DNA of 64,000 nt from JBBQYD01 sp942493075 (GCA_942493075.1 OW818681.1:1426001-1490000); one strand, 5' to 3'; counted from the first letter of the stretch, positions 9,400 to 18,578 are shown. Translations and numbers: made by a program. The notes: generated by a model not told the origin, from the letters alone.

Positions 9400-10152
9400 A
9401 TGAAGCCATATCAGTTGGTTGAGTTCGCAGAGCTGAGCTCAACCAACCTTTATGCCCGTGAGAATCTGCGCCGGCTCAATGACCGGGACGTGATCCAAGC
9501 CACAATCCAGACCGCGGGGCGCGGGCGCTGGCAGCGATCCTGGATCTCAGATGTACCGGGCAACCTTTGTCTAAGCTGTGTGCTCAAGCCGGAACCGGCG
9601 GCAGCCGGACGGCTTCCCTTGGCCAATGTCTCTCAGTTGATGGCACTCTCTGCCTGCCGAGTGCTTGAGGACTACAATATCCGACCGGCCCTCAAGTGGC
9701 CCAACGACATCCTGGTGTCGCAGCAGAAGATCGCAGGGATCCTTGCCGAAACCGTTACCGAAGGTGCTCAGTTGCTCGGACTGGTGATCGGGATCGGAGT
9801 GAATCTGAATCTGAGCGGCGAGGTGCTTGCCAGGGTAGGGCAACCGGCAACCTCGCTCAACTTGCTCAAAGGACACCCGGTTGATGTCGCCCCTTTTCGC
9901 GAGGCTTTGTTAACAGCGTTCTTCCAAGCCTATGACCCTTTCTTGAAGCAGGGCTTCCCCATGATTCGCGGAGAGTACTTGCAGAGGTTCGGCTACTGCG
10001 GTCGGGCTGTCAGGGTTAAATCCGGTGAACAGACGATTGCTGGAACCGTGCAAACCATCAACGCCGAAGGCGCGCTCGAGTTGCAGGAATCTGACGGAAC
10101 GGTGCGAGTGGTCACGCTAGGTGAGATGTTCTCAGCCGAAGCCGCCAGTTGA
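9400..10152 (+). CDS. birA: Biotin--[biotin carboxyl-carrier] protein ligase, class I without HTH
   Basis: Activates biotin as biotinyl-AMP and attaches it to the acceptor lysine of carriers such as the adjacent alpha subunit. The 250-residue protein has the catalytic signatures QTAGRGRWQRSW (biotin/ATP loop), LKWPNDIL and GIGVNLN, followed by a C-terminal SH3-like domain. It begins directly with the catalytic domain, so it lacks the DNA-binding domain of E. coli BirA and should not be a repressor. It starts 20 bases after oadA, so enzyme and modifying ligase are probably co-transcribed. Confidence 0.95.
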   Translation: MKPYQLVEFAELSSTNLYARENLRRLNDRDVIQATIQTAGRGRWQRSWISDVPGNLCLSCVLKPEPAAAGRLPLANVSQLMALSACRVLEDYNIRPALKWPNDILVSQQKIAGILAETVTEGAQLLGLVIGIGVNLNLSGEVLARVGQPATSLNLLKGHPVDVAPFREALLTAFFQAYDPFLKQGFPMIRGEYLQRFGYCGRAVRVKSGEQTIAGTVQTINAEGALELQESDGTVRVVTLGEMFSAEAAS

Positions 10153-10233
10153 GTCCGGAAGTAGGAATTGCCTTCACGCGAGTTTTGAGCACACTGGAAC
10201 TGCAATGATGATTCCGGTTCGGCCTCGCAAAAA

Positions 10234-10251
10234 AGTCTTTGTCGAAAGACT
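10234..10251 (-). repeat. Small hairpin resembling a minus-strand terminator
   Basis: AGTCTTT and AAAGACT form a 7-bp perfect stem around a GTCG loop. On the minus strand it is followed by a run of Ts (10228-10233). No minus-strand gene ends nearby, so its role is unclear. It sits between birA and the downstream oxidoreductase gene. Confidence 0.35.
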
Positions 10252-10311
10252 CGAAAGGCACGCCTCCGAGCAGCGGCCGTTGGTGACCGCAATCACTTCT
10301 CGCTTTTACCT

Positions 10312-11721
10312 ATGAAATCACTCAATCGTCGCCAATTTTTGGCCAACTCAATGAAAGGCGCGCTGAGCGTCGCCGCTCTCTCGCAGTTCGCCTCCGTTTC
10401 GTTGCTGGCAGCACCGTCCAAGAACAAAATTCGTGTCGCGCAGATTGGCTGCGGCCGCATGGGCCGTGCTGATATGGAGGGGGTTATGAGAACCTCCCAG
10501 GCTCGTGTTGTCGCGGTCTGCGATTTGGACAGCAAACGGGCCACTGCCGGCGTCAAATTGGCGCAGGACTTTTATCAGAAACGCGGAGAGAGCACGGTTG
10601 ATATCCAGAGCTTTCATGATTATCGCGAAGTGCTCGCCCGTCCCGATATTGATGCGGTGATCGTGAGCACGCCTGATCATTGGCATGCACAGGCGGCCAT
10701 CGCGGCGGCATTGGCCGGGAAACACATCTATGTGCAGAAGCCGGTCACATACAACATTGCCGAGTCCATAGCGTTGCGGCGGGCGGTGCTGGCCAAGAAG
10801 GTTATTTTGCAGACTGGCTCGCAGCAGAGGTCTGAACACCCATTCCCGGCCTTCCGTAAAGCCAGCGAGTTGGTGAGGAACGGTCGGCTTGGCAAGATCA
10901 AGACTGTGCAGATTGGTATTGGTCTTGACAAACCGAGCGGCAAAGCACCGGCTGAGATGCCTGTGCCGCCCAACCTGGATTACCAGACATGGCTTGGCCC
11001 GGTGACTGACCAGCCATACATGGAAGGGCGTGTGCATCCTCAGGGCAGTTTGAATGGCCGGCCCGGCTGGATCACGACTGAGGATTTCGGACTCGGCATG
11101 ATCACGAACTGGGGCGCGCATCATATCGACATCGCGCACTGGGCCATGGGGATGGAGCTCAGCGGACCCACCACCATTGAAGCCAAGGTGGACTTCATGA
11201 AGAACGACATGTGGAACGTCCACTACAAATACCATGTGGAGATGCTTTATCCAAATGGCGTGCAAGTTATCCTGGATGACAAGTTCGAGAACGGGATTCG
11301 ATTTGAGGGCGAAGAGGGTTGGATTTTCTGCCAGCGCGGGTCTGAGCGCGTGACCGCGAGCGATCCTAACTCAGCCGGGGATGAAAAGGGCAAAGGCCCG
11401 TTGCGCGCCGGCGACCCCAAGCTGTTATCTCCTTTGACCGGAAGCGGCAAACGCTGGCAGCCCAGCTCTGATCATTACGAGAACTGGGTCGAGAGCGTTG
11501 TTGCAAAAATGCAGCCTATTGCTCCAATTCAGGAATCGGCGCGGAGTGTGCAGGCATGCGCTGCAGCCTGGATTGGGATGAAGCTCGGACGCAGGCTGAC
11601 TTGGGATCCTGTGAAGGAAATATTTCCCGGGGATGCCGAGGCCAATGCGCTGTGCACCCGCACCCCGCGCAAGCTCGAATACGATTATCGGGAGGATCTG
11701 AAAAAAGCGGGGCTTTTCTAG
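10312..11721 (+). CDS. Tat-exported Gfo/Idh/MocA-family oxidoreductase
   Basis: A 469-residue NAD(P)-dependent sugar or inositol-type oxidoreductase predicted to be exported folded. The N-terminus MKSLNRRQFLANSMKGALSV carries a twin-arginine signal, followed by a hydrophobic stretch to about residue 35. The Rossmann fold starts with VAQIGCGRMGRADM (about 43-56), then 'AVCDLD'. 'HIYVQKPVTYN' corresponds to the family EKP motif region with Gln for Glu, and WGAHHIDIAHWAMG is the typical catalytic His/Asp region. Large sets of such proteins are typical of Verrucomicrobiota and Planctomycetota. Substrate unknown. 159 bases separate it from birA, so it is probably a separate unit. Confidence 0.92.
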   Translation: MKSLNRRQFLANSMKGALSVAALSQFASVSLLAAPSKNKIRVAQIGCGRMGRADMEGVMRTSQARVVAVCDLDSKRATAGVKLAQDFYQKRGESTVDIQSFHDYREVLARPDIDAVIVSTPDHWHAQAAIAAALAGKHIYVQKPVTYNIAESIALRRAVLAKKVILQTGSQQRSEHPFPAFRKASELVRNGRLGKIKTVQIGIGLDKPSGKAPAEMPVPPNLDYQTWLGPVTDQPYMEGRVHPQGSLNGRPGWITTEDFGLGMITNWGAHHIDIAHWAMGMELSGPTTIEAKVDFMKNDMWNVHYKYHVEMLYPNGVQVILDDKFENGIRFEGEEGWIFCQRGSERVTASDPNSAGDEKGKGPLRAGDPKLLSPLTGSGKRWQPSSDHYENWVESVVAKMQPIAPIQESARSVQACAAAWIGMKLGRRLTWDPVKEIFPGDAEANALCTRTPRKLEYDYREDLKKAGLF

Positions 11722-11743
11722 CGGATTAGTGGGGCAGGGGGAA

Positions 11744-11818
<75 letters not shown>

Positions 11819-11830
11819 ACAGATAGTCTG

Positions 11831-11850
11831 CGTGGCCCTTAGGGGCCACG
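11831..11850. repeat. Perfect 8-bp hairpin upstream of the tRNA gene
   Basis: CGTGGCCC and GGGCCACG pair around a TTAG loop. No T-run follows on either strand, so it is not a classical terminator. It lies 12 bases from the 5' end of the minus-strand tRNA and upstream of ilvE on the plus strand. Confidence 0.5.
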
Positions 11851-11968
11851 CGCCACACTCTGCCATAAGGAGTTGGCCAAACGCAAGCCAGACTTAGCAT
11901 TCCCGGAGAGGAAATCATTTTATTGCGCAACTTGGAGGGTTTCCGTAGTTTGCACCTATTGTCGAGGT

Positions 11969-12841
11969 ATGAAAATCTACATTGATGGCAAGTATTATGG
12001 CGAGCAGAACGCCAAGGTCTCAGTTTTTGATCACGGGCTGCTGTACGGAGACGGGATTTTCGAGGGCATTCGCGCCTATAACGGGCGCGTATTCCAGCTC
12101 AAAGAGCACATTGACCGGCTCTTTTGCTCGGCAAAGGCCATTCTGCTGAACTTGCCGCTCACCCATGCGCAGTTCATGAAAGCCACGGTTGAAACCTGCC
12201 GCCGGAATCAACTCCGCGATGGTTACATCCGCCTGGTGGTGACGCGCGGCGTTGGCACCCTGGGACTGAACCCAAATCGCTGTGCCAATCCATCGGTGAT
12301 CATCATTGCGGACAAGATCCAGCTTTACCCGAAGGAATATTACCAGAAGGGTCTGACGATCGTTACCGTGCCGACCACCCGTAACTTGCAGAATGCAGTT
12401 AACCCGGCGATCAAATCGCTGAATTATCTGAACAACATTCTGGCCAAGATCGAAGCGAACAACGCGGGTTGCGAAGAAGCAATCATGCTGAATTCGGAGG
12501 GCTACGTTGCAGAGTGCACTGGCGACAATATTTTTATCGTCAAAGATGGGCAGTTGATGACCCCACCTCTATCCGCAGGAGCGCTTTATGGCATCACTCG
12601 TGCCGTGGTGATGAAACTAGCCCGCGAAATGGGTTTGGCCGTGAGTGAGCCAAATCTCACTCGCTACGACGTTTTCAACGCGGACGAATGCTTTGTGACC
12701 GGCTCAGGGGCGGAATTGGTTCCCGTGGTCAAAGTTGATGGCCGTGCGATCGGCTCCGGGAAACCGGGCCCCATCACCCAGGACCTCGTGAAACGGTACC
12801 ACGCCTTGACGAAAGTGTCCGGCGAGCCGATATACGACTAA
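11969..12841 (+). CDS. ilvE: Branched-chain amino acid aminotransferase (class IV PLP)
   Basis: A 290-residue fold-type IV PLP aminotransferase that interconverts Leu, Ile or Val with their keto acids using glutamate. The chosen ATG at 11969 begins MKIYIDGKYYG; the frame is open 32 codons upstream without homology. Signatures: DHGLLYGDGIFEGIRAYNGR, the PLP-binding lysine in NPAIKSLNYLNN, EAIMLNSEGYVAECTGDNIF, and FVTGSGAELVPV near the end. A D-amino acid or 4-amino-4-deoxychorismate role is possible in this fold, but the EGIRAYNGR region favours IlvE. It is followed after 5 bases by mcsA, so it may share a transcript with the stress genes. Confidence 0.93.
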   Translation: MKIYIDGKYYGEQNAKVSVFDHGLLYGDGIFEGIRAYNGRVFQLKEHIDRLFCSAKAILLNLPLTHAQFMKATVETCRRNQLRDGYIRLVVTRGVGTLGLNPNRCANPSVIIIADKIQLYPKEYYQKGLTIVTVPTTRNLQNAVNPAIKSLNYLNNILAKIEANNAGCEEAIMLNSEGYVAECTGDNIFIVKDGQLMTPPLSAGALYGITRAVVMKLAREMGLAVSEPNLTRYDVFNADECFVTGSGAELVPVVKVDGRAIGSGKPGPITQDLVKRYHALTKVSGEPIYD

Positions 12842-12846
12842 GAGAT

Positions 12847-13350
12847 ATGTTGTGTTGCGTCTGCAAAGAACGTGAGGCCAGCGTGCATTTGACCCAGATT
12901 ACTGGGGATAAAATGCAGAAAGTGGACCTCTGCGAGGAGTGCGCCAAGAATAAGGGCGTTAACGATACTGCCGGATTTTCATTGGCAGATCTGCTCCTTG
13001 GTTTAGGCGCTTCGCAAGAAATTGAGCAAGCGGCGGGTGGGGCCGATCTCACCTGTCCGCGCTGCGGATTTACCCAGGCGGATTTCAAGAAAGCTGGCCG
13101 GTTGGGGTGTCCGGAATGTTACCGGACCTTTGCTGAAGCCATGGAAGGATTGCTGAAGACCATGCATAAGGGCACTCGCCACGTTGGCAAAGTGCCCGAA
13201 ACCTTGCGGCAGACGCGAGACATTACCGACCGTCTGAAGAGCCTGCAGCGCAAGCTGGCCAAGGCTATTGAGACGGAGGATTTCGAGCAGGCAGCCGTGC
13301 TGCGCGATGAAATCAAGCAGATGAACGCGCAGCTTAGCAAGACTGCCTAA
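12847..13350 (+). CDS. mcsA: McsA, zinc-binding activator of the protein-arginine kinase
   Basis: A 167-residue protein with two CxxC pairs in the first 35 residues (CCVC and CEEC) and two more near 79-97 (CPRC, CPEC), forming zinc ribbons. A UVR motif near the C-terminus (about 135-165, AIETEDFEQAAVLRDEIK) is the segment that contacts Clp or UvrB-type partners. In Firmicutes McsA activates McsB and tunes the CtsR/ClpC stress response. Here it lies directly before mcsB (12-base gap) and clpC, which supports the same partnership, but no ctsR is present. Confidence 0.93.
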   Translation: MLCCVCKEREASVHLTQITGDKMQKVDLCEECAKNKGVNDTAGFSLADLLLGLGASQEIEQAAGGADLTCPRCGFTQADFKKAGRLGCPECYRTFAEAMEGLLKTMHKGTRHVGKVPETLRQTRDITDRLKSLQRKLAKAIETEDFEQAAVLRDEIKQMNAQLSKTA

Positions 13351-13362
13351 GAAGGTTTTGCC

Positions 13363-14472
13363 ATGGATATTCACGAGTTTTTGATTCCACCGGGGGAGAC
13401 TGCCCGCCGCCGGGGCCCACATGATCGAATTGTAATGTCGAGCCGCGTTCGCCTGGCTCGCAATATTCGAGATGCAGCTTTTCCGGGGTGGGCCAAGAAA
13501 CCCGAACGCATTCGGGTATTGGAACAAATCCAGCCTGCCATCGAGAGCCTTCCTGAAATGAAGGACTCTTTTTCGGAAGGGATGGATAAACTTTCGACAC
13601 TTGACAAACAGATCCTTGTTGAGCGGCACTTAATCAGCCGCGAGCATGCCGCCAAGAGCGGCGGCAGCGGTTTAGTCCTGAATCGGGACGAAACTTTGTG
13701 TGTCATGATCAATGAGGAGGACCACCTCCGGATGCAATCCCTTTGTCCTGGACTGCAGATTCGGAAGGCATGGACCACCATCGATCAGGCGGACTCGCTT
13801 CTTGAGCGAAAGCTCGATTTCGCCTTTACGCCCGAGCTGGGTTACCTCACCGCTTGTCCGACCAATCTCGGAACCGGGATACGCGTTAGTGCGATGCTGC
13901 ACCTTCCTGGCTTAGTGCTGGCCGAGCAGATCACCCCGATCATCCAATCAGTCAACAAACTTGGATTGGCTGTGCGCGGTTTGTACGGGGAGGGAACCGA
14001 GGCGCTCGGCAATGTCTTCCAGGTCTCGAATCAGATGACCCTGGGCGAGGCGGAGAGCGCGATTGTTGAGCGTCTGGAGAAAGTTCTCGCACAGATTATC
14101 GAGCACGAAGAAAACGCGCGAGCGACGCTGCTCGAAAAGAAGCCGAAGATGGTGTATAATCATATCGGTCGGGCGTATGGGATTCTAGCCAATGCGCATA
14201 GCATCTCGTCCAAGGAGACGATGAACCTATTATCCTTGATGCGTCTGGGGGTGGATGTGGGGTTATTTCCTGGGGTAGAGCGCGCACTCGTGGATGAGTT
14301 GTTTATCCAGACACAGCCAGCGCACTTGCAGAAGCAACACGATGAAAAGCTCTCTGCCGAGGAACGTGATTTGATCCGGTCTGACATGGTGCGCGAGCGG
14401 TTGAAAGCCGTCAGCCGGCCGGTTGCCAAGACTCCGCCACCTCCCGGCGGACCTGAATTGGACAAACCGTAG
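13363..14472 (+). CDS. mcsB: McsB protein-arginine kinase
   Basis: Phosphorylates arginine side chains of proteins, marking them for ClpC-ClpP degradation. The 369-residue protein belongs to the ATP:guanido phosphotransferase family. The phosphagen kinase core is seen as 'MSSRVRLARNIRDAAFP' near the start, the catalytic cysteine motif CPTNLGTGIRVSAMLHLP, and the McsB-type loop RGLYGEGTEALGNVFQVSNQ. Length and lack of an N-terminal creatine-kinase domain fit McsB rather than arginine kinase. The C-terminus is proline rich. It lies between mcsA and clpC, 26 bases before the latter. Confidence 0.96.
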   Translation: MDIHEFLIPPGETARRRGPHDRIVMSSRVRLARNIRDAAFPGWAKKPERIRVLEQIQPAIESLPEMKDSFSEGMDKLSTLDKQILVERHLISREHAAKSGGSGLVLNRDETLCVMINEEDHLRMQSLCPGLQIRKAWTTIDQADSLLERKLDFAFTPELGYLTACPTNLGTGIRVSAMLHLPGLVLAEQITPIIQSVNKLGLAVRGLYGEGTEALGNVFQVSNQMTLGEAESAIVERLEKVLAQIIEHEENARATLLEKKPKMVYNHIGRAYGILANAHSISSKETMNLLSLMRLGVDVGLFPGVERALVDELFIQTQPAHLQKQHDEKLSAEERDLIRSDMVRERLKAVSRPVAKTPPPPGGPELDKP

Positions 14473-14498
14473 GAAACACTGCAATTTGAAGTTGTCGT

Positions 14499-17006
14499 AT
14501 GAGTGAAGAAGCGAGCAGCAATAATTACACACCACGCGCCCAGCAAGTGTTGGCACTGGCTCGGAAGGAAGCCGATCGGTTCAACCACAATTTCGTTGGA
14601 ACCGAACATCTCCTTTTGGGACTGATCAAGCTAGGGCAAGGGGTAGCCGTCAACGTGCTCCAAAAGCTGGGACTCGATCTGGAGATTGTCCGGATGGAAG
14701 TCGAGAAGCAGGTGGGCACCGGCCCCGATCAGAAGATGATCGGCAACATCCCTTACACCCCCCGGGTGAAGAAGGTTCTGGCCTTGGCTCAAAAGGAGGC
14801 CAAGCTCCTGAACCATACCTACGTGGGTACCGAGCACATTCTGCTCGGCCTGCTGAAAGAGGGCGACGGAGTGGCCGCAAAGGTCCTTAAGAGCCTGGAT
14901 GTCGATATCGAGCAGACTCGGCAGGAAATCCTGAAGGAACTCGACCCCAATTTCGCCGCGCAGGAAGAAGCATCCGGTGGTGGGGCTGAGCCCTCTGAGA
15001 AGCCAGCACCTTCCGAGAAGAAGGGCGATGTAAAGACTCCGGCGCTGAAAGCCTTTGGACGCGACCTGACAGAGATCGCGCGTAAAGGCGAAATGGATCC
15101 TGTCATCGGTCGGAAGAACGAAATCGAGCGCGTCATCCAGATACTTTGCCGGCGGACAAAGAACAACCCCGTCCTTCTTGGTGAGGCCGGCGTCGGCAAG
15201 ACGGCTATCGTCGAAGGGCTCGCCCAGGAGATCGCGGCAGGGAACGTACCGGAACTGTTGCGCGATCGCCGGGTCATCACCCTCGACCTTGCGTTGATGG
15301 TGGCTGGAACCAAGTATCGCGGTCAATTTGAAGAGCGCATCAAAGCGGTCATGGATGAGATCCGCCGTTCGAAGAACATCATTCTGTTCATCGACGAGTT
15401 GCACACGATTGTGGGTGCGGGCTCTGCCGAAGGAACGATGGATGCATCCAATATCATCAAGCCGGCTCTGAGCCGTGGTGAATTGCAATGCATCGGTGCA
15501 ACGACATTAAACGAGTATCGCAAATACATCGAAAAGGATGCGGCGCTGGAACGTCGTTTCCAAGCCGTCAAAGTCGAGGCGCCCTCAGTTGAGGAAGCCG
15601 TGCTGATTCTCAAAGGCCTCCGGCCGAAATACGAGGATCATCATAAGGCCGAGTACACCGATAAGGCGATCGAGGCTTCCGTGAAGCTTTCCGACCGCTA
15701 CATCACAGATAGGTATCTGCCGGACAAGGCAATCGATTTGATGGATGAAGCCGGCTCGCGCGCGCGCATCGGAACGATGACTCGCCCGCCTGAGGTCAAG
15801 GACCTTGAGCACGAGATCGAGGATATTAAGGGCCAAAAAGAAAAGGCCATTAAAAATCAGGATTTCGAAGGCGCGGCTGCCATGCGCGACAAGGAAAAGC
15901 AGGCGAAGGAAAAGCTGGAGAACATTCTCAAGGATTGGCGCGCTTCTCGTGAGGAGAAGAGGGTCAAAGTTGACGAAGAAGACATCCTTCAGGTTGTTTC
16001 CAAGTGGACCGGCATCCCTCTGCAACGCATGGAGCAGGGTGAGATGGTCCGCCTGCTGAAGGTCGAATCGGAGATGGGTAAAGTCGTTATCGGCCAGCGC
16101 GAAGCTGTTTCAGCGATGTGCAAGGCACTGCGACGTTCGCGTGCGGATTTGAAAGATCCGCGGCGCCCAATCGGCACATTCCTGCTCCTGGGACCCACCG
16201 GTGTAGGCAAGACGCTTTTGGCCAAGACTTTGGCCGAACAGATGTTCGGCGACAACAAGGCCCTCGTTCAGCTCGATATGAGCGAGTACATGGAGAAATT
16301 CAATGTCTCCCGGCTGATTGGTTCGCCTCCCGGCTATGTTGGCTATGAGGAAGGCGGACAGCTCACCGAGCAGGTGCGGCGCAAGCCTTACTCTGTGGTG
16401 TTATTCGACGAGATCGAGAAGGCGCATCCCGACGTCTGGAACATGCTGCTTCAGATTTTAGAGGAAGGCAAACTGACGGATAACGTGGGGCGGGTGGTTA
16501 ACTTCCGCAACACGATCATCCTAATGACCTCAAACGTGGGATCGGACACGATCAAACGAGGGGCGACTCTTGGCTTCTCTCCCATCACGGACGAGAACAG
16601 CTACGAGAAGATGCGGGAGAAGATCCTGGAAGAATCGAAGAAAACGTTTCGTCCGGAGTTTTTAAACCGGTTGGATGACATTGTCGTGTTCCGTTCGCTG
16701 ACGAAACCCGATCTTATCGAGATCCTGGATTTGGAGATCAACAAGGTTATCTCGCGGCTTAAGACCCGCAATATTACCTTGGAGCTCGACGAAAAAGCGA
16801 AGGACTTGCTCGTAACCAAGGGTTACGACCCGCAGTACGGCGCACGCCCGATGCGGCGCTCCGTGGAACGCTTTTTGGAGGATCCGCTCGCGGAAGAGAT
16901 TCTCAAGGGCCTTTTCCACGACGGCGATCCGATCGTTGTCTCTGCCGACGCCGACAAGCTGGTTTTTCATCAGAAAGCGGCGGCTGAAGGAGCGCTTTCG
17001 AGCTAG
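14499..17006 (+). CDS. clpC: ClpC AAA+ unfoldase
   Basis: An 835-residue HSP100 ATPase that unfolds substrates, including arginine-phosphorylated proteins, and feeds them to ClpP (not in this window). Domains in order: two Clp-N repeats (about 5-145), a linker, AAA-1 with Walker A GEAGVGKTAIVEG and Walker B ILFIDELHTIVGAG, a middle coiled coil with a UVR-like motif (IKNQDFEGAAAMRDKEKQ), and AAA-2 with Walker A GPTGVGKTLLAKTLAE and the Clp C-terminal domain. The UVR-bearing middle region separates ClpC from ClpB. A clear terminator follows at 17036. Confidence 0.97.
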   Translation: MSEEASSNNYTPRAQQVLALARKEADRFNHNFVGTEHLLLGLIKLGQGVAVNVLQKLGLDLEIVRMEVEKQVGTGPDQKMIGNIPYTPRVKKVLALAQKEAKLLNHTYVGTEHILLGLLKEGDGVAAKVLKSLDVDIEQTRQEILKELDPNFAAQEEASGGGAEPSEKPAPSEKKGDVKTPALKAFGRDLTEIARKGEMDPVIGRKNEIERVIQILCRRTKNNPVLLGEAGVGKTAIVEGLAQEIAAGNVPELLRDRRVITLDLALMVAGTKYRGQFEERIKAVMDEIRRSKNIILFIDELHTIVGAGSAEGTMDASNIIKPALSRGELQCIGATTLNEYRKYIEKDAALERRFQAVKVEAPSVEEAVLILKGLRPKYEDHHKAEYTDKAIEASVKLSDRYITDRYLPDKAIDLMDEAGSRARIGTMTRPPEVKDLEHEIEDIKGQKEKAIKNQDFEGAAAMRDKEKQAKEKLENILKDWRASREEKRVKVDEEDILQVVSKWTGIPLQRMEQGEMVRLLKVESEMGKVVIGQREAVSAMCKALRRSRADLKDPRRPIGTFLLLGPTGVGKTLLAKTLAEQMFGDNKALVQLDMSEYMEKFNVSRLIGSPPGYVGYEEGGQLTEQVRRKPYSVVLFDEIEKAHPDVWNMLLQILEEGKLTDNVGRVVNFRNTIILMTSNVGSDTIKRGATLGFSPITDENSYEKMREKILEESKKTFRPEFLNRLDDIVVFRSLTKPDLIEILDLEINKVISRLKTRNITLELDEKAKDLLVTKGYDPQYGARPMRRSVERFLEDPLAEEILKGLFHDGDPIVVSADADKLVFHQKAAAEGALSS

Positions 17007-17035
17007 CGAGGGTTAGCCATTGGGAATTTATTCAC

Positions 17036-17065
17036 GCCGGCGGTCGTTTGGCCGCCGGTTTTTTT
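17036..17065 (+). terminator. Rho-independent terminator after clpC
   Basis: A 7-bp perfect GC stem (CCGGCGG at 17037-17043 with CCGCCGG at 17052-17058), an 8-base loop and seven Ts, 30 bases after the clpC stop. It closes the ilvE/mcsA-mcsB-clpC transcript. Confidence 0.9.
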
Positions 17066-17121
17066 AATGCCCAGGAGAGCTCCTTTTGTAAAATGGCCTG
17101 GATTTCTTTGTTGTTCAGTTG

Positions 17122-17191
17122 GCCTGCCTGACCACGCAAGTCCTTATCATCCATGCTGCAAGCACCAGACCGAACAGGTCAGGCAGCAGGC
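17122..17191. repeat. Imperfect inverted repeat upstream of the receiver gene
   Basis: GCCTGCCTGACC (17122-17133) is mirrored by GGTCAGGCAGCAGGC (17177-17191), twelve pairs with a two- to three-base bulge and a loop of about 43 bases. It lies in the 287-base gap between clpC and the receiver gene. It could be an RNA structure in the receiver leader or a protein-binding site. Confidence 0.4.
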
Positions 17192-17293
17192 GGCCCGATC
17201 ACTCGCCTGAATGCCCCTTGAATTCGCCAGAATGTGGGGCAAGTTGAGAAGATTCAATAAAGCAAGCTCAACACGGCAGTTTATTAAGGGTTT

Positions 17294-17746
17294 ATGGTAG
17301 AAAAGAGAATTCTGATCGCGGAGGACGATCCTGGCGACGCCTTTCTGCTGGAACGAGCCTTTTCTAAAAGCGGCTTCACTTTTTCACTGACATTTGTTCA
17401 TGATGGCCAGGACGCGATCGATTATCTGTCTGGAGTGGGACGGTATGAAGACCGGGCGAAGTATCCGATACCGGATCTTTTGTTACTTGACCTTAAAATG
17501 CCGCGAATGGATGGATTTGAAGTGCTCCAATGGCTGCGCCATCAGCCGGGGCTCAGTCGCATGCTGGTGATTGTCCTGACCTCCTCGGATCAAACCCGCG
17601 ACATCAACCGCGCCTACGAGCTTGGCGCGAACTCTTACCTCGTGAAGCCCATCGAGTTGCGGGATCTGGAAAATCTCGCCAACGTTGTGCAAAGCTACTG
17701 GATGGGACTCAACCGTCGCCCGGAGTACACGACGGAAAATTATTGA
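17294..17746 (+). CDS. Single-domain response regulator (REC only)
   Basis: A 150-residue cytosolic receiver domain with no output domain. Acidic pocket AEDD (9-12), phosphoacceptor Asp66 in LLLLDLKMPRMDG, switch residue in VLTSSD (95-99) and Lys118 in YLVKPIE are all intact. The spacing resembles Rcp1/CheY-like regulators that act with bacteriophytochrome or hybrid kinases by phosphotransfer. No kinase is adjacent; the only histidine kinase in the window is at 43398-46424 and lacks its own receiver. It follows the clpC terminator, so it should have its own promoter. Confidence 0.92.
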   Translation: MVEKRILIAEDDPGDAFLLERAFSKSGFTFSLTFVHDGQDAIDYLSGVGRYEDRAKYPIPDLLLLDLKMPRMDGFEVLQWLRHQPGLSRMLVIVLTSSDQTRDINRAYELGANSYLVKPIELRDLENLANVVQSYWMGLNRRPEYTTENY

Positions 17747-17777
17747 TCGGCTGGCAAGGCACGCTTAATCTCGGCGC

Positions 17778-18560
17778 GTGCCTGTCCGTTTGACTATTCT
17801 CGGCAGTGGTTCCGCCGGAAACTGTGCTTTCTTGGAGACCGACCAATCCCGCATCCTGATCGATGCTGGATTCAGTTTGCGCCAGATACGCCAACGCCTG
17901 GCAGTCATTGGCAAGACCCCAGAGAATCTCGATGGAGTCATCATCACCCACGAACACTCGGATCACGTTCAAGCCGTCGCTCTGTTGTGCAGCAAACTCA
18001 AGATTCCCATTTACTGCAACCGGGCGACTAAAGAAGCGATCGAGTACCAGACAAAGTCCTCCATCGGCTGCCGCCTTTTTACCACGGGCGCCGCATTTGA
18101 GATCGGCGATGTCCAGGTCGAGACCTTTACCATTCCGCACGACGCGCAGGACCCGGTGGGGTTTCTGCTTCGCACCTCCGTTGCAAACGTGGGAGTTCTC
18201 ACCGATCTGGGACATGCGCCGCGCCTGGTGCTCGAGCGTGTCCGCAGTGCAAACGTGCTTCTGCTCGAATCCAACCATGATGTGCGAATGCTCCAGGATT
18301 GTCCGCGCCGTCCGTGGAGCCTTAAACAGCGCATCCTCGGCAGGCATGGGCATCTCTCCAATGAGGCCGCGGCGGATTTGGCCCAGGAAGTTATGAACCA
18401 GGATCTCCGCCACCTTTACCTGGGGCACCTGAGCCGTGAGTGCAATCAACCCGCTTTGGCCCTGAAGGTCATGCAGGAGCGGTTAACCATGATCGGGGCG
18501 AGTCATGTGACCCTCCAGGTTTCGGCTCAGGACACCCCCTCCGCCACGCTGGAACTTTAG
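17778..18560 (+). CDS. MBL-fold metallo-hydrolase (YycJ/WalJ-like)
   Basis: A 260-residue cytosolic metallo-beta-lactamase fold protein starting at a GTG. LTILGSGSAGNCAFLE opens the fold and THEHSDH supplies the two-metal site; downstream HLYLGHLSRECNQP matches the C-terminal His region of the WalJ/YycJ group. Family members are exonuclease-like or phosphodiesterase-like; the precise substrate is not evident. It lies 31 bases after the receiver gene and 18 before the SpoU methyltransferase gene, so these may be co-transcribed. Confidence 0.88.
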   Translation: MPVRLTILGSGSAGNCAFLETDQSRILIDAGFSLRQIRQRLAVIGKTPENLDGVIITHEHSDHVQAVALLCSKLKIPIYCNRATKEAIEYQTKSSIGCRLFTTGAAFEIGDVQVETFTIPHDAQDPVGFLLRTSVANVGVLTDLGHAPRLVLERVRSANVLLLESNHDVRMLQDCPRRPWSLKQRILGRHGHLSNEAAADLAQEVMNQDLRHLYLGHLSRECNQPALALKVMQERLTMIGASHVTLQVSAQDTPSATLEL

Positions 18561-18578
18561 CAGCTTAGCAGTTTCGAA

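Noticed and set aside
10348..11265. 305-codon open frame on the minus strand inside the oxidoreductase gene
   Set aside because: Same pattern of antisense shadow; the plus-strand protein has Tat signal and Rossmann motifs.
12842..12846. CIRCE or CtsR operator for the mcs-clp genes
   Set aside because: Only five bases separate ilvE and mcsA, and no CIRCE-like inverted repeat was seen upstream of ilvE.
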